Positions 1-7,575 of a stretch of DNA of 9,669 nucleotides are shown in pieces. A program made the position numbers and the translations under genes. Source of the DNA: Acidobacteriaceae bacterium (GTDB lineage Bacteria > Acidobacteriota > Terriglobia > Terriglobales > Acidobacteriaceae). Each line of letters begins with the position of its first letter. Position 1 is the first letter of the stretch. The stretch covers positions 1-9,669 of the forward strand of contig JASHUR010000188.1 of the NCBI GenBank assembly GCA_030039895.1. The letters run 5' to 3'. The notes beneath the pieces were generated by a model. It made no database searches. It was given only the letters and a program-made list of their open reading frames with translations, and was not told the origin of the DNA.

Positions 1-1376
1 AGGGCGACGGCCGTGAAGACGGCGATGCTGGTTGCAGCGGAGGCGGTGAGCGCGTATCCGATGGCTGCTCCCATGAACGGCGCTGTGCAAGGTGTTGCAA
101 CGACGACGGCGAGGACTCCGGTGAAAAAGCTGCCGGTGTATCCCTGTTTGGCGGCCAGGCCAGAGCCTGCGCTGGTGAGCGAGAGGCCAATTTCAAATTG
201 TCCGGCGAGTGAGAGACCGAGGAAGAAGAGCAGCAGCGCGAGCAGGGCGAGGAAGAGCGGTGACTGGAACTGGAATCCCCAACCGAAGTTGTGGCCCGCA
301 GCGCGAAGCACGAGGAGGATGCTGACTATGATCCAGAATGAGACGACGATGCCGAGCGTATAGACGAGGCCATGCAGGCGAATCTTGCGGCGCTCTTCAG
401 AGGAGGATTGAACAAGGGCGAGTCCCTTCAGGAAAAGCACGGGGAAGACGCAGGGCATGAGGTTGAGGATGATTCCGCCGAGGAAGGCGAGCAGGACAAT
501 TCGGAGCATTCCCGAGGAAGAGGCACTGGCAGCGGATAGAACGAGCGTGCCGGGTGTGGCGTGAATTTCGTAGGCGCGTCTGTTGCCGAGGACGAGGACG
601 CCGTGGAGCTGGTTCGGCGTTGAGTTGAGATTCTGGTCCTTGGTGAGAGCGATCTTGACTCCGTCGCCAAAAGGCTGCACGGGCTGTGGTGCGGCGTTCG
701 AGAGAATGCTGGAATCGAAGGGAAAGAATTCGGCGGATTGCTCGCGATGGCCGGTTTTAACGGCAAGAGTGAAGCCCTTGGATGTGACCAGGAAGCGGGC
801 CCGATCTGAACCGGGCAGTGGCTGCGGAAGCGTGTTGCGGAACTGATCGATAAGTTGCTGATCCGCGGCGACGGTTCCAGCGCTTGCTGGAGGGCTAGCG
901 AGTGCGGGGCGGTCAACGGAGAGAGTCGCTTTGCCGGGGATGCAGACATTGCTGCAAACAAGCCAGGTGACCTTGCCTCCAAGCGTGGCAGTGGGGCCGG
1001 AGGGTTTGAAGCTGGATGGCACCGTAACGGGGATTGGGAAGAGGACCTGGTGTTCGTAGCCGAAGTCCATGAGCGGGCCAAGCGGGAGGCGCTGCGGTGC
1101 AGGGAACTGCATGGGGCCGGCGGTAATGCCGGCGGGCAGATTCCAGTCGATCGCGGGCGGCTCGCCTGAGTCTCCAGCGTTGGTCCAGTAGACGTGCCAG
1201 CCAGGGGCGAGCTTGAAGTAGAGTCCAGCGGTGAAGTGCTGGCCGGGGAAAATCTGCGCAGGGGGAACGACAAGCTGGACGGTGAGATGCGGCGCGGTCG
1301 CTGTGGCCTGAGCGCGGCCAAGCAGAGGCAACAATGCGGCTAGAAGGATGAAGATCGTGTTCCGGAGCGCGCGCAT
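1..1376 (-). CDS. DsbD/ScsB-like protein-disulfide reductase, 3' end off window
   Basis: This inner-membrane thiol reductase probably carries electrons from cytoplasmic thioredoxin to periplasmic proteins. I translated 458 residues; the C-terminal part lies off the left edge. Residues 1-23 look like a signal peptide (two Arg, then a Leu-rich core, AQA). A periplasmic DsbD-like N-domain follows to about 285, with a Cys pair at 141 and 145 in WLVCSNVCIPG. The transmembrane domain begins near 290 and holds the two membrane cysteines typical of DsbD/CcdA proteins: C309 in NLMPCVFPV and C430 in ATPCTAPFMG. The N-domain motif is closer to ScsB than to E. coli DsbD. A C-terminal thioredoxin domain is expected but not visible. 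The start at 1376 has GGGA about 9 bases upstream; an in-frame ATG at 1391 would add five residues and has no better ribosome site. The gene lies 63 bases behind the small transporter pair, so co-transcription is possible. The family call is firm; the exact subfamily is less so. Confidence 0.9.
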   Translation of the reverse strand, partial: MRALRNTIFILLAALLPLLGRAQATATAPHLTVQLVVPPAQIFPGQHFTAGLYFKLAPGWHVYWTNAGDSGEPPAIDWNLPAGITAGPMQFPAPQRLPLGPLMDFGYEHQVLFPIPVTVPSSFKPSGPTATLGGKVTWLVCSNVCIPGKATLSVDRPALASPPASAGTVAADQQLIDQFRNTLPQPLPGSDRARFLVTSKGFTLAVKTGHREQSAEFFPFDSSILSNAAPQPVQPFGDGVKIALTKDQNLNSTPNQLHGVLVLGNRRAYEIHATPGTLVLSAASASSSGMLRIVLLAFLGGIILNLMPCVFPVLFLKGLALVQSSSEERRKIRLHGLVYTLGIVVSFWIIVSILLVLRAAGHNFGWGFQFQSPLFLALLALLLFFLGLSLAGQFEIGLSLTSAGSGLAAKQGYTGSFFTGVLAVVVATPCTAPFMGAAIGYALTASAATSIAVFTAVA

Positions 1377-1439
1377 GGCTTTAATTCCCATGATACAAGG
1401 CTGTGCCTGCATAGTCTGACGCCGAAGCAGCAAACGTGG

Positions 1440-1838
1440 TTACATCGCCATGAGAGCGACTCCAGCGCACACGACCAGGGCAGCGATCCAGCGGCGGCGG
1501 TCGACGTTTTCGTGGAGAAAGAATTTCGCGGCGATGGCGTTGGTGACAAATGTAAGCGATGCAGAGGCAGGAGCAACCAGACTCAGGTCTGCATGGCTGA
1601 GTGCGAAGAGCAGCGAGAAGAAACTGAGCGACATAAAGATGACGCCAAGAACGAAGCGCGGGCTCAGGAGCACGGCGAGGATGGCTCCGATGAGGCCGTG
1701 TTGCGAGCGGATGTCGTCGAGGTCGCCGAGGGTGCGCATGGCGGAGGCGATCATGACGTCGCCGATGGTTGCGGAAACCACGATGGCGGCGATCATGGCA
1801 GCGTCAGCCCAGCCGTGATGAAGCGTGAACAGGTTCAT
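1440..1838 (-). CDS. Small four-helix DMT/EamA-like transporter, second subunit of a pair
   Basis: This is a 132-residue protein of the drug/metabolite transporter superfamily, about the size of an SMR or ArnE/ArnF subunit and half of a ten-helix EamA transporter. Hydrophobic segments lie near residues 11-34, 48-81, 84-106 and 117-132. The motif HADLSLVAPASASLTF, followed by a charged turn (HENVDRRR) and a last Gly-rich helix, is the EamA half-repeat pattern. Its ATG overlaps the TGA of the upstream partner gene (ATGA), so the two are probably translationally coupled and made in equal amounts. The partner carries the matching motif WADLTFVLPASS, so they look like ancient duplicates. Such pairs often work as antiparallel heterodimers. 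The substrate cannot be read from the sequence. A lipid-linked sugar or modified hopanoid is one idea from the nearby hpnJ, but other small molecules are equally possible. Confidence 0.8.
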   Translation of the reverse strand: MNLFTLHHGWADAAMIAAIVVSATIGDVMIASAMRTLGDLDDIRSQHGLIGAILAVLLSPRFVLGVIFMSLSFFSLLFALSHADLSLVAPASASLTFVTNAIAAKFFLHENVDRRRWIAALVVCAGVALMAM

Positions 1839-2278
1839 CGTGGTTCGGCCTCCGGTTCCAGCTCAAGGGGTTTGTGCGTGTGCGGTATCTCAGTGTAGGA
1901 GGGACCGCGTGCGACGAATCCGACGGCGGCGGTGATGAGCAGAATGCCAAGCCAGCGCATGGGCGAGATGTGCTCATGCTTCCAGAAGCAAGCGAGCAAC
2001 GCAACGATGACGTTGCCGATGGAGCTGGCCGGGAGCACGAAAGTGAGATCGGCCCAGGAGAGCGAGGCAAGATAGGACGAAAAAAAGCAAATGAGGAGCG
2101 CGATGCCGAGCAGGATTTGCGGGGTCCCGATGGCGTAAATAAGTTCCGAAAGGTGATGCAGCGAGACCGGGCCGACACGGGTCATTCCGATGCTGAGCAG
2201 AGTGTCACCCAAGGGCGCGGTGACTGCGACTACGCCGAGTACGAGCCATCGCCGAAATGTCATGGTGGAGCGGGTCAT
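1835..2278 (-). CDS. Small four-helix DMT/EamA-like transporter, first subunit of a pair
   Basis: This 147-residue membrane protein has four hydrophobic segments near residues 11-31, 47-72, 77-99 and 107-123. A short polar tail rich in Pro and Glu follows. WADLTFVLPASS (75-86) and the turn KHEHISPMRW before the last helix match the EamA half-domain and mirror the downstream partner. It is the first gene of a two-gene unit; its stop overlaps the partner's start by four bases. It lies downstream of the hpnJ terminator, so it probably has its own promoter within 2279-2370, although I could not pick out convincing -35 and -10 boxes. The start is uncertain: no Shine-Dalgarno site precedes the ATG at 2278 or an in-frame ATG five codons later. 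Topology and substrate are inferred; ArnE/F-type flippases and SMR-type exporters are the closest architectural comparisons. Confidence 0.8.
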   Translation of the reverse strand: MTRSTMTFRRWLVLGVVAVTAPLGDTLLSIGMTRVGPVSLHHLSELIYAIGTPQILLGIALLICFFSSYLASLSWADLTFVLPASSIGNVIVALLACFWKHEHISPMRWLGILLITAAVGFVARGPSYTEIPHTHKPLELEPEAEPR

Positions 2279-2370
2279 GATGCTGTATGGGCTTGCTGAT
2301 TAGACGATAGACACCGGGGTGAAAGATGCTACCTGCTGATATGGACTGAGCAGGCAGCGAGCCCTGCCGG

Positions 2371-2403
2371 AAATAAAAACGGCCAGCAAATGCTGCCGGC
2401 CGT
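2371..2403 (-). terminator. Rho-independent terminator of hpnJ
   Basis: Read on the minus strand, ACGGCC and GGCCGT form a six-pair GC-rich stem. Between them AGCA-TT-TGCT can extend the helix past a three-base bulge (GGC). The stem runs straight into TTTTTATTT. It begins 20 bases after the hpnJ stop codon. The U-tract lies on the minus-strand side only, so it acts on hpnJ and separates it from the transporter pair, unless read through. Confidence 0.85.
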
Positions 2404-2422
2404 CTTGATCTATGAGTCGAAG

Positions 2423-3901
2423 CTAAACCTCGGCATTTGCAGGCTTGTTTGCATCAGCCGAAGGCTTGGACTTTGCCTGCTTAACGACCTTGTTGCGCTG
2501 CGCGCGGAGCTTGAGGAACGATTTGGACTCTGCATACAGGCGCTTGAGGTCGCGGTTGACGATAGCCTTGCTGACGACGCGCCACGCGGCCTTGGGCCGG
2601 AAGTAGTACTCGTCGTAGAAGCGATGGACCATCTCAAGGACGTATTCCTTGGGCAGTCCGGGATATTCGATGTGCGCGAGCTGATGACCTTCGTCGTCGA
2701 CCATGGCTCCGTTGTTGACGATGAAGCCGTTCTCGCGGGCGTACTCGTAAAACTCAGTGCCGGGATAAGCGTGTGCGATGGAGACCTGAATAGTCTCGAC
2801 GTCCAGGCCCTTGGCGAAGTTGATGGTGTTGCGGATGGACTCCTTGGTTTCGCCGGGCAGGCCGAGGATGAAGTCACCGTGGATGGTAAGGCCGAGGTCG
2901 TGGCAGTCCTTCACGAAGTCGCGCGCTCGCTCGACAGTAGCGCCCTTCTTGATGTTTTTGAGGATTTGCGGGTCGCCGGACTCAAAGCCGACGATGAGCA
3001 GGCGGCAGCCCGCTTCGCGCATGGCCTTCAGGGTTTCGCGATCGGTGGTGACGCGCGAAGTGCAGGACCATGTGAGGCCGAGCGGCTTGAGCTTGGAGCA
3101 GAGCTCGATGGTCCGCGCCTTCTGGATGTTGAAGGTGTCGTCGTCGAAGAAGTACTCCTTGACGTGCGGGAAGAGCTCTTTAGCGTGGGCCATTTCCGCC
3201 GCCACGTCGTCGGTGGAGCGCTTGCGCCATGCATGGCCGGAGAGCGTCTGCGGCCAGAGGCAGAAGGTGCACTGCGCAGGGCATCCGCGCGTTGAGTAGA
3301 GCGACACGTAGGGGTGCAGCAGAAATGGGACGTTGTACTTCGTGACGTCCATGTCGCGGGCGTAGATGTCCGTGACCCAGGGCATGGCATCTAGGTCTTC
3401 GACCTGCGGACGGTCGGGATTGTGCACGACCTTGCCATCCTTGCGGTAGCTGATGCCGAGGATCTCCGAGAGCGGCTTGCCGTTGGCGAACTCCACTGTG
3501 GCAAAGTCGAACTCGCGGCGGCAGACGAAGTCGATGACGTGGCACTCGTTCAGGGCGCGATCGGGCGACGTGGTGACAGGAGGGCCAACAAAGGCGATGC
3601 GGATGGACGGATTCGCTTTCTTGATGGCTTCGGCGAGCTTCTGGTCGCCGGTCCAGCCCGGAGTGCTCGTGAAAAGGACGAGGAACTCGTAGTTTTTCGC
3701 AATCTGGATGGTTTCTTCCGCAGAGACATGGTGCGGAGGTGCGTCGAGCAGCCGTGAGCCTTCGAGCATTCCGGCGGGGTAAGCAAGCCAGACTGGGTAC
3801 CAATAGGACTCGATCTCGCGGGTGGCCGGCCATCTGGAGCTGGCGCCGCCGTCGAAGTTCTCAAACGAGGGTGGGTTCAAAAACAGTGTCTTGAGGGGCA
3901 T
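2423..3901 (-). CDS. hpnJ: Hopanoid biosynthesis radical SAM protein HpnJ
   Basis: HpnJ is a B12-binding-domain-like radical SAM enzyme. Genetic work in Burkholderia implicates it in converting bacteriohopanetetrol glucosamine to the cyclitol ether, a ring contraction after HpnI (glycosyl transfer) and HpnK (deacetylation). This 492-residue product starts with the family-typical MPLKTLFLNPPSFENFDGG. An N-terminal Rossmann-like region spans about 1-150, followed by SYRKDGKVVHNPDRP. The radical SAM cluster motif CxxxCxxC is C207, C211 and C214 in RGCPAQCTFCLWPQ. GFESGD (305-310) and LGLPGET (346-352) are further radical SAM core motifs. The last 40 or so residues are Lys- and Ala-rich and look disordered. 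No Shine-Dalgarno site is obvious, but the start fits the family N-terminus. It follows the TolC gene by 81 bases and ends at a strong terminator. HpnI and HpnK are not in the window. Confidence 0.93.
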   Translation of the reverse strand: MPLKTLFLNPPSFENFDGGASSRWPATREIESYWYPVWLAYPAGMLEGSRLLDAPPHHVSAEETIQIAKNYEFLVLFTSTPGWTGDQKLAEAIKKANPSIRIAFVGPPVTTSPDRALNECHVIDFVCRREFDFATVEFANGKPLSEILGISYRKDGKVVHNPDRPQVEDLDAMPWVTDIYARDMDVTKYNVPFLLHPYVSLYSTRGCPAQCTFCLWPQTLSGHAWRKRSTDDVAAEMAHAKELFPHVKEYFFDDDTFNIQKARTIELCSKLKPLGLTWSCTSRVTTDRETLKAMREAGCRLLIVGFESGDPQILKNIKKGATVERARDFVKDCHDLGLTIHGDFILGLPGETKESIRNTINFAKGLDVETIQVSIAHAYPGTEFYEYARENGFIVNNGAMVDDEGHQLAHIEYPGLPKEYVLEMVHRFYDEYYFRPKAAWRVVSKAIVNRDLKRLYAESKSFLKLRAQRNKVVKQAKSKPSADANKPANAEV

Positions 3902-3982
3902 AGCGTATAAGTTCTGATTTTAACACTCATAAGGTTTGAAAATGGTTGACTTTGAGGTGCAGTTTGCGGCATCTGAACCGGG
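3902..3982. promoter_or_regulatory. Spacer between tolC-like gene and hpnJ, possible hpnJ promoter
   Basis: This is an 81-base AT-richer spacer with no terminator hairpin that I can see, so read-through from the upstream export operon is possible. On the minus strand GTGTTAAAATC contains TAAAAT, a five-of-six match to a -10 box, about 20 bases before the hpnJ start. No good -35 box sits at 16-18 bases. The plus strand carries TATAAG (3906-3911) and ACTCATAAG (3925-3933). The latter nine bases also occur inside the palindromes at 7603-7611. Confidence 0.3.
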
Positions 3983-5311
3983 CTATTTAATACTGAGATT
4001 TATCCAATCCTGGATAGTGCCAATGGAACGCATGAGGCTTAACTCTGCACTGATGAGAGACATGCCAGCACTGAGGGCGTCCTGTTGCCGCTCCTGTGCC
4101 TGAATGGCGGCAAGCTCTTCATCTTTTGGGGTTACCGGCGTAGAAACCAGAGAGCCGGAACCGTTGGCCAACTCGGACTGAACGGCCTGTAGCTGCTCCT
4201 GCGCAAGATCGACCTGCAACTGGGCGAGGTGCTGCCGGGCTTTTAATTCGGCAAGGTTATGACGCAACGAGCCGACCTGTTCGATGGTCTGGTATCTAGC
4301 CTGATTGGCCTCGATTTGCGCGTGTTGCGCGATGGCGGCAGACTCACGGGCTTTGGCGCGACGAGTGGCGTCAAAGAGTGGGAATGTAATCTGCACGGCA
4401 GCACCGAAGTTGTTGTTTGAAAAGTTTTTGTAGTAGGTTGAGTAGTTTTCGAAACTGGCAAAGCGGCTGTATTCGGCCCCGAAGGCAAACAGGGGCCGGT
4501 AATTCTGCTTTTTGTCTCCGAAATATAGCTCAAGCTTCGACTTAGCATTGGCATAGGCGGCCTGGATACCGGCGTTGGAGTCGACGGTCTGATCGGTGAG
4601 CGAGCCACCCGAGGCGAAGTCTGGCGCCGGAGGGATGCTTTTGGGATCCGGTATGAAGCTGGCTGGTGGAAGTCCGGTGAGGTGCGACAGCTTCTGGCGC
4701 TGCTCGGCAGCGTCATCCTGCGTGTGCAGCCGCTTGATATCGATTTGAGCCGAAGTGATCTCCGCCCTTGTCAGGTCCATGCGGCTGTCAACACCTGCGG
4801 CCAGGCGCTGCTGCTCGATGGAAACCAAAGCATCAGCATCGGCCTTTTCCTGATCGAGGGAAGTGAGCTGGCGGAGATCTGTGTTGAGCTGAATGTAAGC
4901 GACAGAGCAGTCGAGAGCGACCTGGTCCTTATCGTCCTTCAACTTCAGCTGTGCGGACTTGACCGCAGCGCGCGCGGCACGCATGTAATCGGGCTGGGAA
5001 TACGAATAGACGAGGGACTGCGACTGCACGGTGAAGATCGACGGCTCGCCAAGCGGGTATCCGATGGAGGGCGGACCGGGGTTTGCGCCAACAACGAAGT
5101 TGGGGATATAGGCATCCTTTGTTTCCGCAAGACTGGCGACAGCGCGCTGCACGTCAACAGCAGCCAGCTTGACGGAGGTGCTGTTTTGCAGCGCAAGACC
5201 GACAGTTGAGGACAGGGAAATCTGGGCCGATGCGGATGAGGCCGCGAGCAGTGCGATCGCTCCGGTCCATAGCCCGTAGCCGAGATGTTTTCTCAAGGAC
5301 ATTGCTGCCAT
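3983..5311 (-). CDS. TolC-family outer-membrane efflux protein
   Basis: This is the outer-membrane channel of a tripartite export system. From the chosen start it has 442 residues, the usual TolC-family size. Residues 1-29 form a signal peptide (LRKH, a hydrophobic core, then ASA before QISLS). Long Ala/Gln/Leu-rich amphipathic stretches with recurring QA and LAQ patterns are the coiled-coil barrel helices. The two halves show OEP-type repeats, for example QQRLAAGVDSRMDLTRAEI in the first and FGAAVQITFPLFDATRRAKA in the second. The reading frame stays open back to 5416, but that start would overlap the TPR gene by about 90 bases and bury the signal peptide, so I use the ATG at 5311. It lies 13 bases after the TPR stop, with a weak GGG upstream; an ATG at 5302 is an alternative. 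It is the last gene of the adaptor-TPR-TolC unit. The cargo is unknown. Confidence 0.88.
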   Translation of the reverse strand: MAAMSLRKHLGYGLWTGAIALLAASSASAQISLSSTVGLALQNSTSVKLAAVDVQRAVASLAETKDAYIPNFVVGANPGPPSIGYPLGEPSIFTVQSQSLVYSYSQPDYMRAARAAVKSAQLKLKDDKDQVALDCSVAYIQLNTDLRQLTSLDQEKADADALVSIEQQRLAAGVDSRMDLTRAEITSAQIDIKRLHTQDDAAEQRQKLSHLTGLPPASFIPDPKSIPPAPDFASGGSLTDQTVDSNAGIQAAYANAKSKLELYFGDKKQNYRPLFAFGAEYSRFASFENYSTYYKNFSNNNFGAAVQITFPLFDATRRAKARESAAIAQHAQIEANQARYQTIEQVGSLRHNLAELKARQHLAQLQVDLAQEQLQAVQSELANGSGSLVSTPVTPKDEELAAIQAQERQQDALSAGMSLISAELSLMRSIGTIQDWINLSIK

Positions 5312-5324
5312 TGCGGAGGCCCGA

Positions 5325-6326
5325 TCACTCTGCACTGCCGCTTGCCGATGTTGCAGAATAGTTTGCACTGAGCGCATTGGCAATCGCGAATTCACGGTTC
5401 GCGGCAAGCAGATCACCCTGCTTCTTTAATAGTTTGCCAAGCTCGGCATGGACGGCAAAGGCCGGAGCTTCTGCGCTGAGCGCGTTTCCACTTAGATATT
5501 CGCGGAGCCATTGCACGGCCAGTTGGGGCTCGCGGTCTGCCTTGATGAGTGTTGAGGCTCCATCGACGAGGGCGGGGCCGTGCTGCGTGTCAGCGGCGGC
5601 GCCGTTCTCAAGCGCCGTGAGCATGTCATTCCAGCGGCCGCGTCTGCGATAGAAGCTGCCGAGGTCCATCCATGCCTGAGCTGCGGCTTCCGCTGAGGTC
5701 TGCGAAGCTGCAATTTTTGCGCGCCAGTCCTGCTCAGCACCTGCATAGTCTTTTTTCTTCTCCGCAATGCTGGCGCGGAGTTCCCAGGCGCGGGCTGGGC
5801 TGAGGGTATCAAGCCGCTCCGCGAGATCTTCAGCCTTGCTATCGCTGCCGCCGAGGAAGCCGGGAGCATCGACATAGTATTCGCCAAGGTCAGAGAGTGC
5901 TTCCGGGTTGCGGCCATCGAGCGAGACGGCTATCTCGAACTCAGCATGCACGAGCTTCGCAATCTTATAGGCGCTTAGCAATTTTGCGTGGCTGGCCTTT
6001 TCGCCAAAGGCGCGGCCAAGCCAGAGATGGTACATACTGCTGGCCGGCACAAGCTCGACGGCGTGACGACATGAGTTGATGGCCTCATCCCAGCGGCCCT
6101 GAGCGAGATAGACCCGGCACTGGAGGTTCCATGCAACGGCGTTAGCGGAGTTTTTTCCAATGGCGGTGCTGAGGAAGCGCAGGGCATCGTCGGCGCGGCC
6201 GCTGGTGAAGGCGGACTTGGCGGAGCTGAGACTGTCCGATGTAGCAGCAATGGCCGGTGATGCTGTCGCGAGGCCAATCGAGAGGACTGCGATCAAAGGG
6301 GGAAGGCTTTTGATACGAAGATTCAC
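5325..6326 (-). CDS. Secreted tetratricopeptide-repeat protein
   Basis: This 333-residue protein starts with a GTG codon four bases after the adaptor's stop, with AGAGG about 12 bases upstream. Residues 1-27 look like a cleavable signal peptide ending in PAIAA, so it should act in the periplasm or on the membrane surface. TPR-like helix pairs are visible at about 31-62, 63-96 (WNLQCRVYLAQGRWDEAINS), 97-140, 141-180 (with the YYVDAPGFLGGSDSKAEDLA pattern found in several secreted TPR proteins), 181-213, 214-252 (MDLGSFYRRRGRWNDMLTAL) and about 290-320 (LGKLLKKQGDLLAANREF). No catalytic domain is seen. Its place between an export adaptor and an outer-membrane channel suggests a scaffold for assembly or cargo delivery. 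That role is inferred; TPRs only show protein binding. Confidence 0.8.
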   Translation of the reverse strand: MNLRIKSLPPLIAVLSIGLATASPAIAATSDSLSSAKSAFTSGRADDALRFLSTAIGKNSANAVAWNLQCRVYLAQGRWDEAINSCRHAVELVPASSMYHLWLGRAFGEKASHAKLLSAYKIAKLVHAEFEIAVSLDGRNPEALSDLGEYYVDAPGFLGGSDSKAEDLAERLDTLSPARAWELRASIAEKKKDYAGAEQDWRAKIAASQTSAEAAAQAWMDLGSFYRRRGRWNDMLTALENGAAADTQHGPALVDGASTLIKADREPQLAVQWLREYLSGNALSAEAPAFAVHAELGKLLKKQGDLLAANREFAIANALSANYSATSASGSAE

Positions 6327-6330
6327 GATG

Positions 6331-7575
6331 CTATCTAACCTCTGTTATCGGCACACCGTCGCCGATGGGTTGACCGTTGGTACTGCCCAAGGCCACGATC
6401 TGGCCCTGTTTGAGGCCGCTAATAATCTGAACCTGAGTGAGGTTGAGGTTGCCGACAACGACAGGAGTCCTGTGGAGATATCCTTTGGAGACGATATAAA
6501 CGTAGGGTTGTCCACCCTCAGAATGAAGCGCCTCGCGCGGGACATTGATGGCATCGGGAATGTTAGCCACAAGAGCGGTTACGCGAACGTTAGTGTTCGG
6601 TAGCAGGTCGTCGTGAGCGTCGTCGATCCTGACCAGAACCTCGCCGACATTACGGGTGGTGTAGCTGATAATGGTAGAGGGCACGCGGATGATCTGACCA
6701 TGCCAGACTCTGCCCGGCTGAGCGTCCCACTGGATGGTGACAGACTGCCCGGCGCGGAGCTTGCCGATCTCGGGCTCGTCGAAGTAGGCACGGACCTGCA
6801 TTTTGCTCAGGTCAGCCATTTCGAGGAGGAGATCCCCTTGTTGGACGTACTCAGTCCGTGAGACAGGAATCAAGTAGACGGTGCCGTTGAATGGAGCGCG
6901 TACGTTGGCCTGATTCACTGCCTGCTGCGCGGCGGCGTATCCGGCCTGGGCTTCGGCCACAGCCGATTTGGCCCGGCTGAGATCGGAGGCGTCGTACGGA
7001 TCTTTTTCCCTCTGCTCAAGAACATTTAGTGAAGCATTGTCCATGGCCAGCCGCTGTTTGGCTGCAGCAACTTCGCTGCTAGACGCAGCTCCGGTCGACT
7101 CGAGTTTCTGGAGTGCGGCCAGGTCGCGCAGCGCCTGATCGCGGTCGATGCGGGCTTTGGTCAGCTCTCCCTGCAATGTGATCCGCTGCTGCTGGGTCCC
7201 TCCCTGGAGCAGGGTAGTGTAGTTGTCCTGAGCGTTGCGCAGGGCAGCCAGGGCAGTAGCCAGGCGGGCGCGGGCGTCTGTGTCGTCCATGACGAGCAGA
7301 AGCTCTCCTTTGGTGACCTTTTCTCCTCCATGGACGTAAATGCTCTTCACGATACCGGGGAACGGCGCATGAGCTTCATAATTGGCTAGAGGTTGCGGCT
7401 CGACCTTTCCGTTGGTGGGGACGGTGCTCCTGAGCTCACTGCGGACTACTGGCGCCGTTCGCACCGGAATGCGGGTGCGGGTGGCCATACGTACGAAGTA
7501 GAAGATGATGATCAGTCCGACGGCTGTGGAGAGCCAGATCCAGCGCGAACGTGTTCGAGTTTTCTTTGTTGCCAT
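6331..7575 (-). CDS. HlyD/MacA-like periplasmic adaptor (membrane fusion protein)
   Basis: This is the adaptor that links an inner-membrane pump to a TolC-type channel. The 414-residue protein has a basic N-terminus and one membrane anchor at about 12-28. The first half of a biotinyl-lipoyl-like domain spans about 65-98 (EAHAPFPGIVKSIYVHGGEKVTKG in part). A long alpha-helical hairpin of about 100-225, rich in Ala, Gln and Leu, follows. The second lipoyl half starts with NVRAPFNGTVY (224-234). Beta-barrel and membrane-proximal regions follow, ending with GLKQGQIVALG. The order and the uncleaved anchor resemble MacA-type adaptors of ABC exporters more than lipidated RND adaptors. It is the first gene of the operon, divergent from queF, with TPR and TolC genes directly behind it. 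No ATPase, permease or RND pump lies in the unit, which is unusual. The Shine-Dalgarno site is poor. Confidence 0.9.
   Translation of the reverse strand: MATKKTRTRSRWIWLSTAVGLIIIFYFVRMATRTRIPVRTAPVVRSELRSTVPTNGKVEPQPLANYEAHAPFPGIVKSIYVHGGEKVTKGELLLVMDDTDARARLATALAALRNAQDNYTTLLQGGTQQQRITLQGELTKARIDRDQALRDLAALQKLESTGAASSSEVAAAKQRLAMDNASLNVLEQREKDPYDASDLSRAKSAVAEAQAGYAAAQQAVNQANVRAPFNGTVYLIPVSRTEYVQQGDLLLEMADLSKMQVRAYFDEPEIGKLRAGQSVTIQWDAQPGRVWHGQIIRVPSTIISYTTRNVGEVLVRIDDAHDDLLPNTNVRVTALVANIPDAINVPREALHSEGGQPYVYIVSKGYLHRTPVVVGNLNLTQVQIISGLKQGQIVALGSTNGQPIGDGVPITEVR

Noticed and set aside
428..1321. Long minus-strand open frame rich in Ser, Pro and Arg
   Set aside because: It overlaps the DsbD-like gene on the same strand in another frame. 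The DsbD-like frame has a signal peptide, conserved cysteines and membrane motifs; this one has only biased composition.
2390..3295. 301-codon plus-strand open frame antisense to hpnJ
   Set aside because: It starts inside the hpnJ terminator, matches no family I recognise and lies opposite a well-conserved gene. GC-rich codon use produces such antisense frames.
4682..5209. 175-codon plus-strand frame opposite the TolC-like gene
   Set aside because: It is antisense to a clear gene, with no ribosome site or recognisable domain.
5312..5416. Upstream extension of the TolC-like protein by 35 residues
   Set aside because: It would overlap the TPR gene and place the signal peptide internally; the ATG at 5311 gives a normal signal peptide and spacing.
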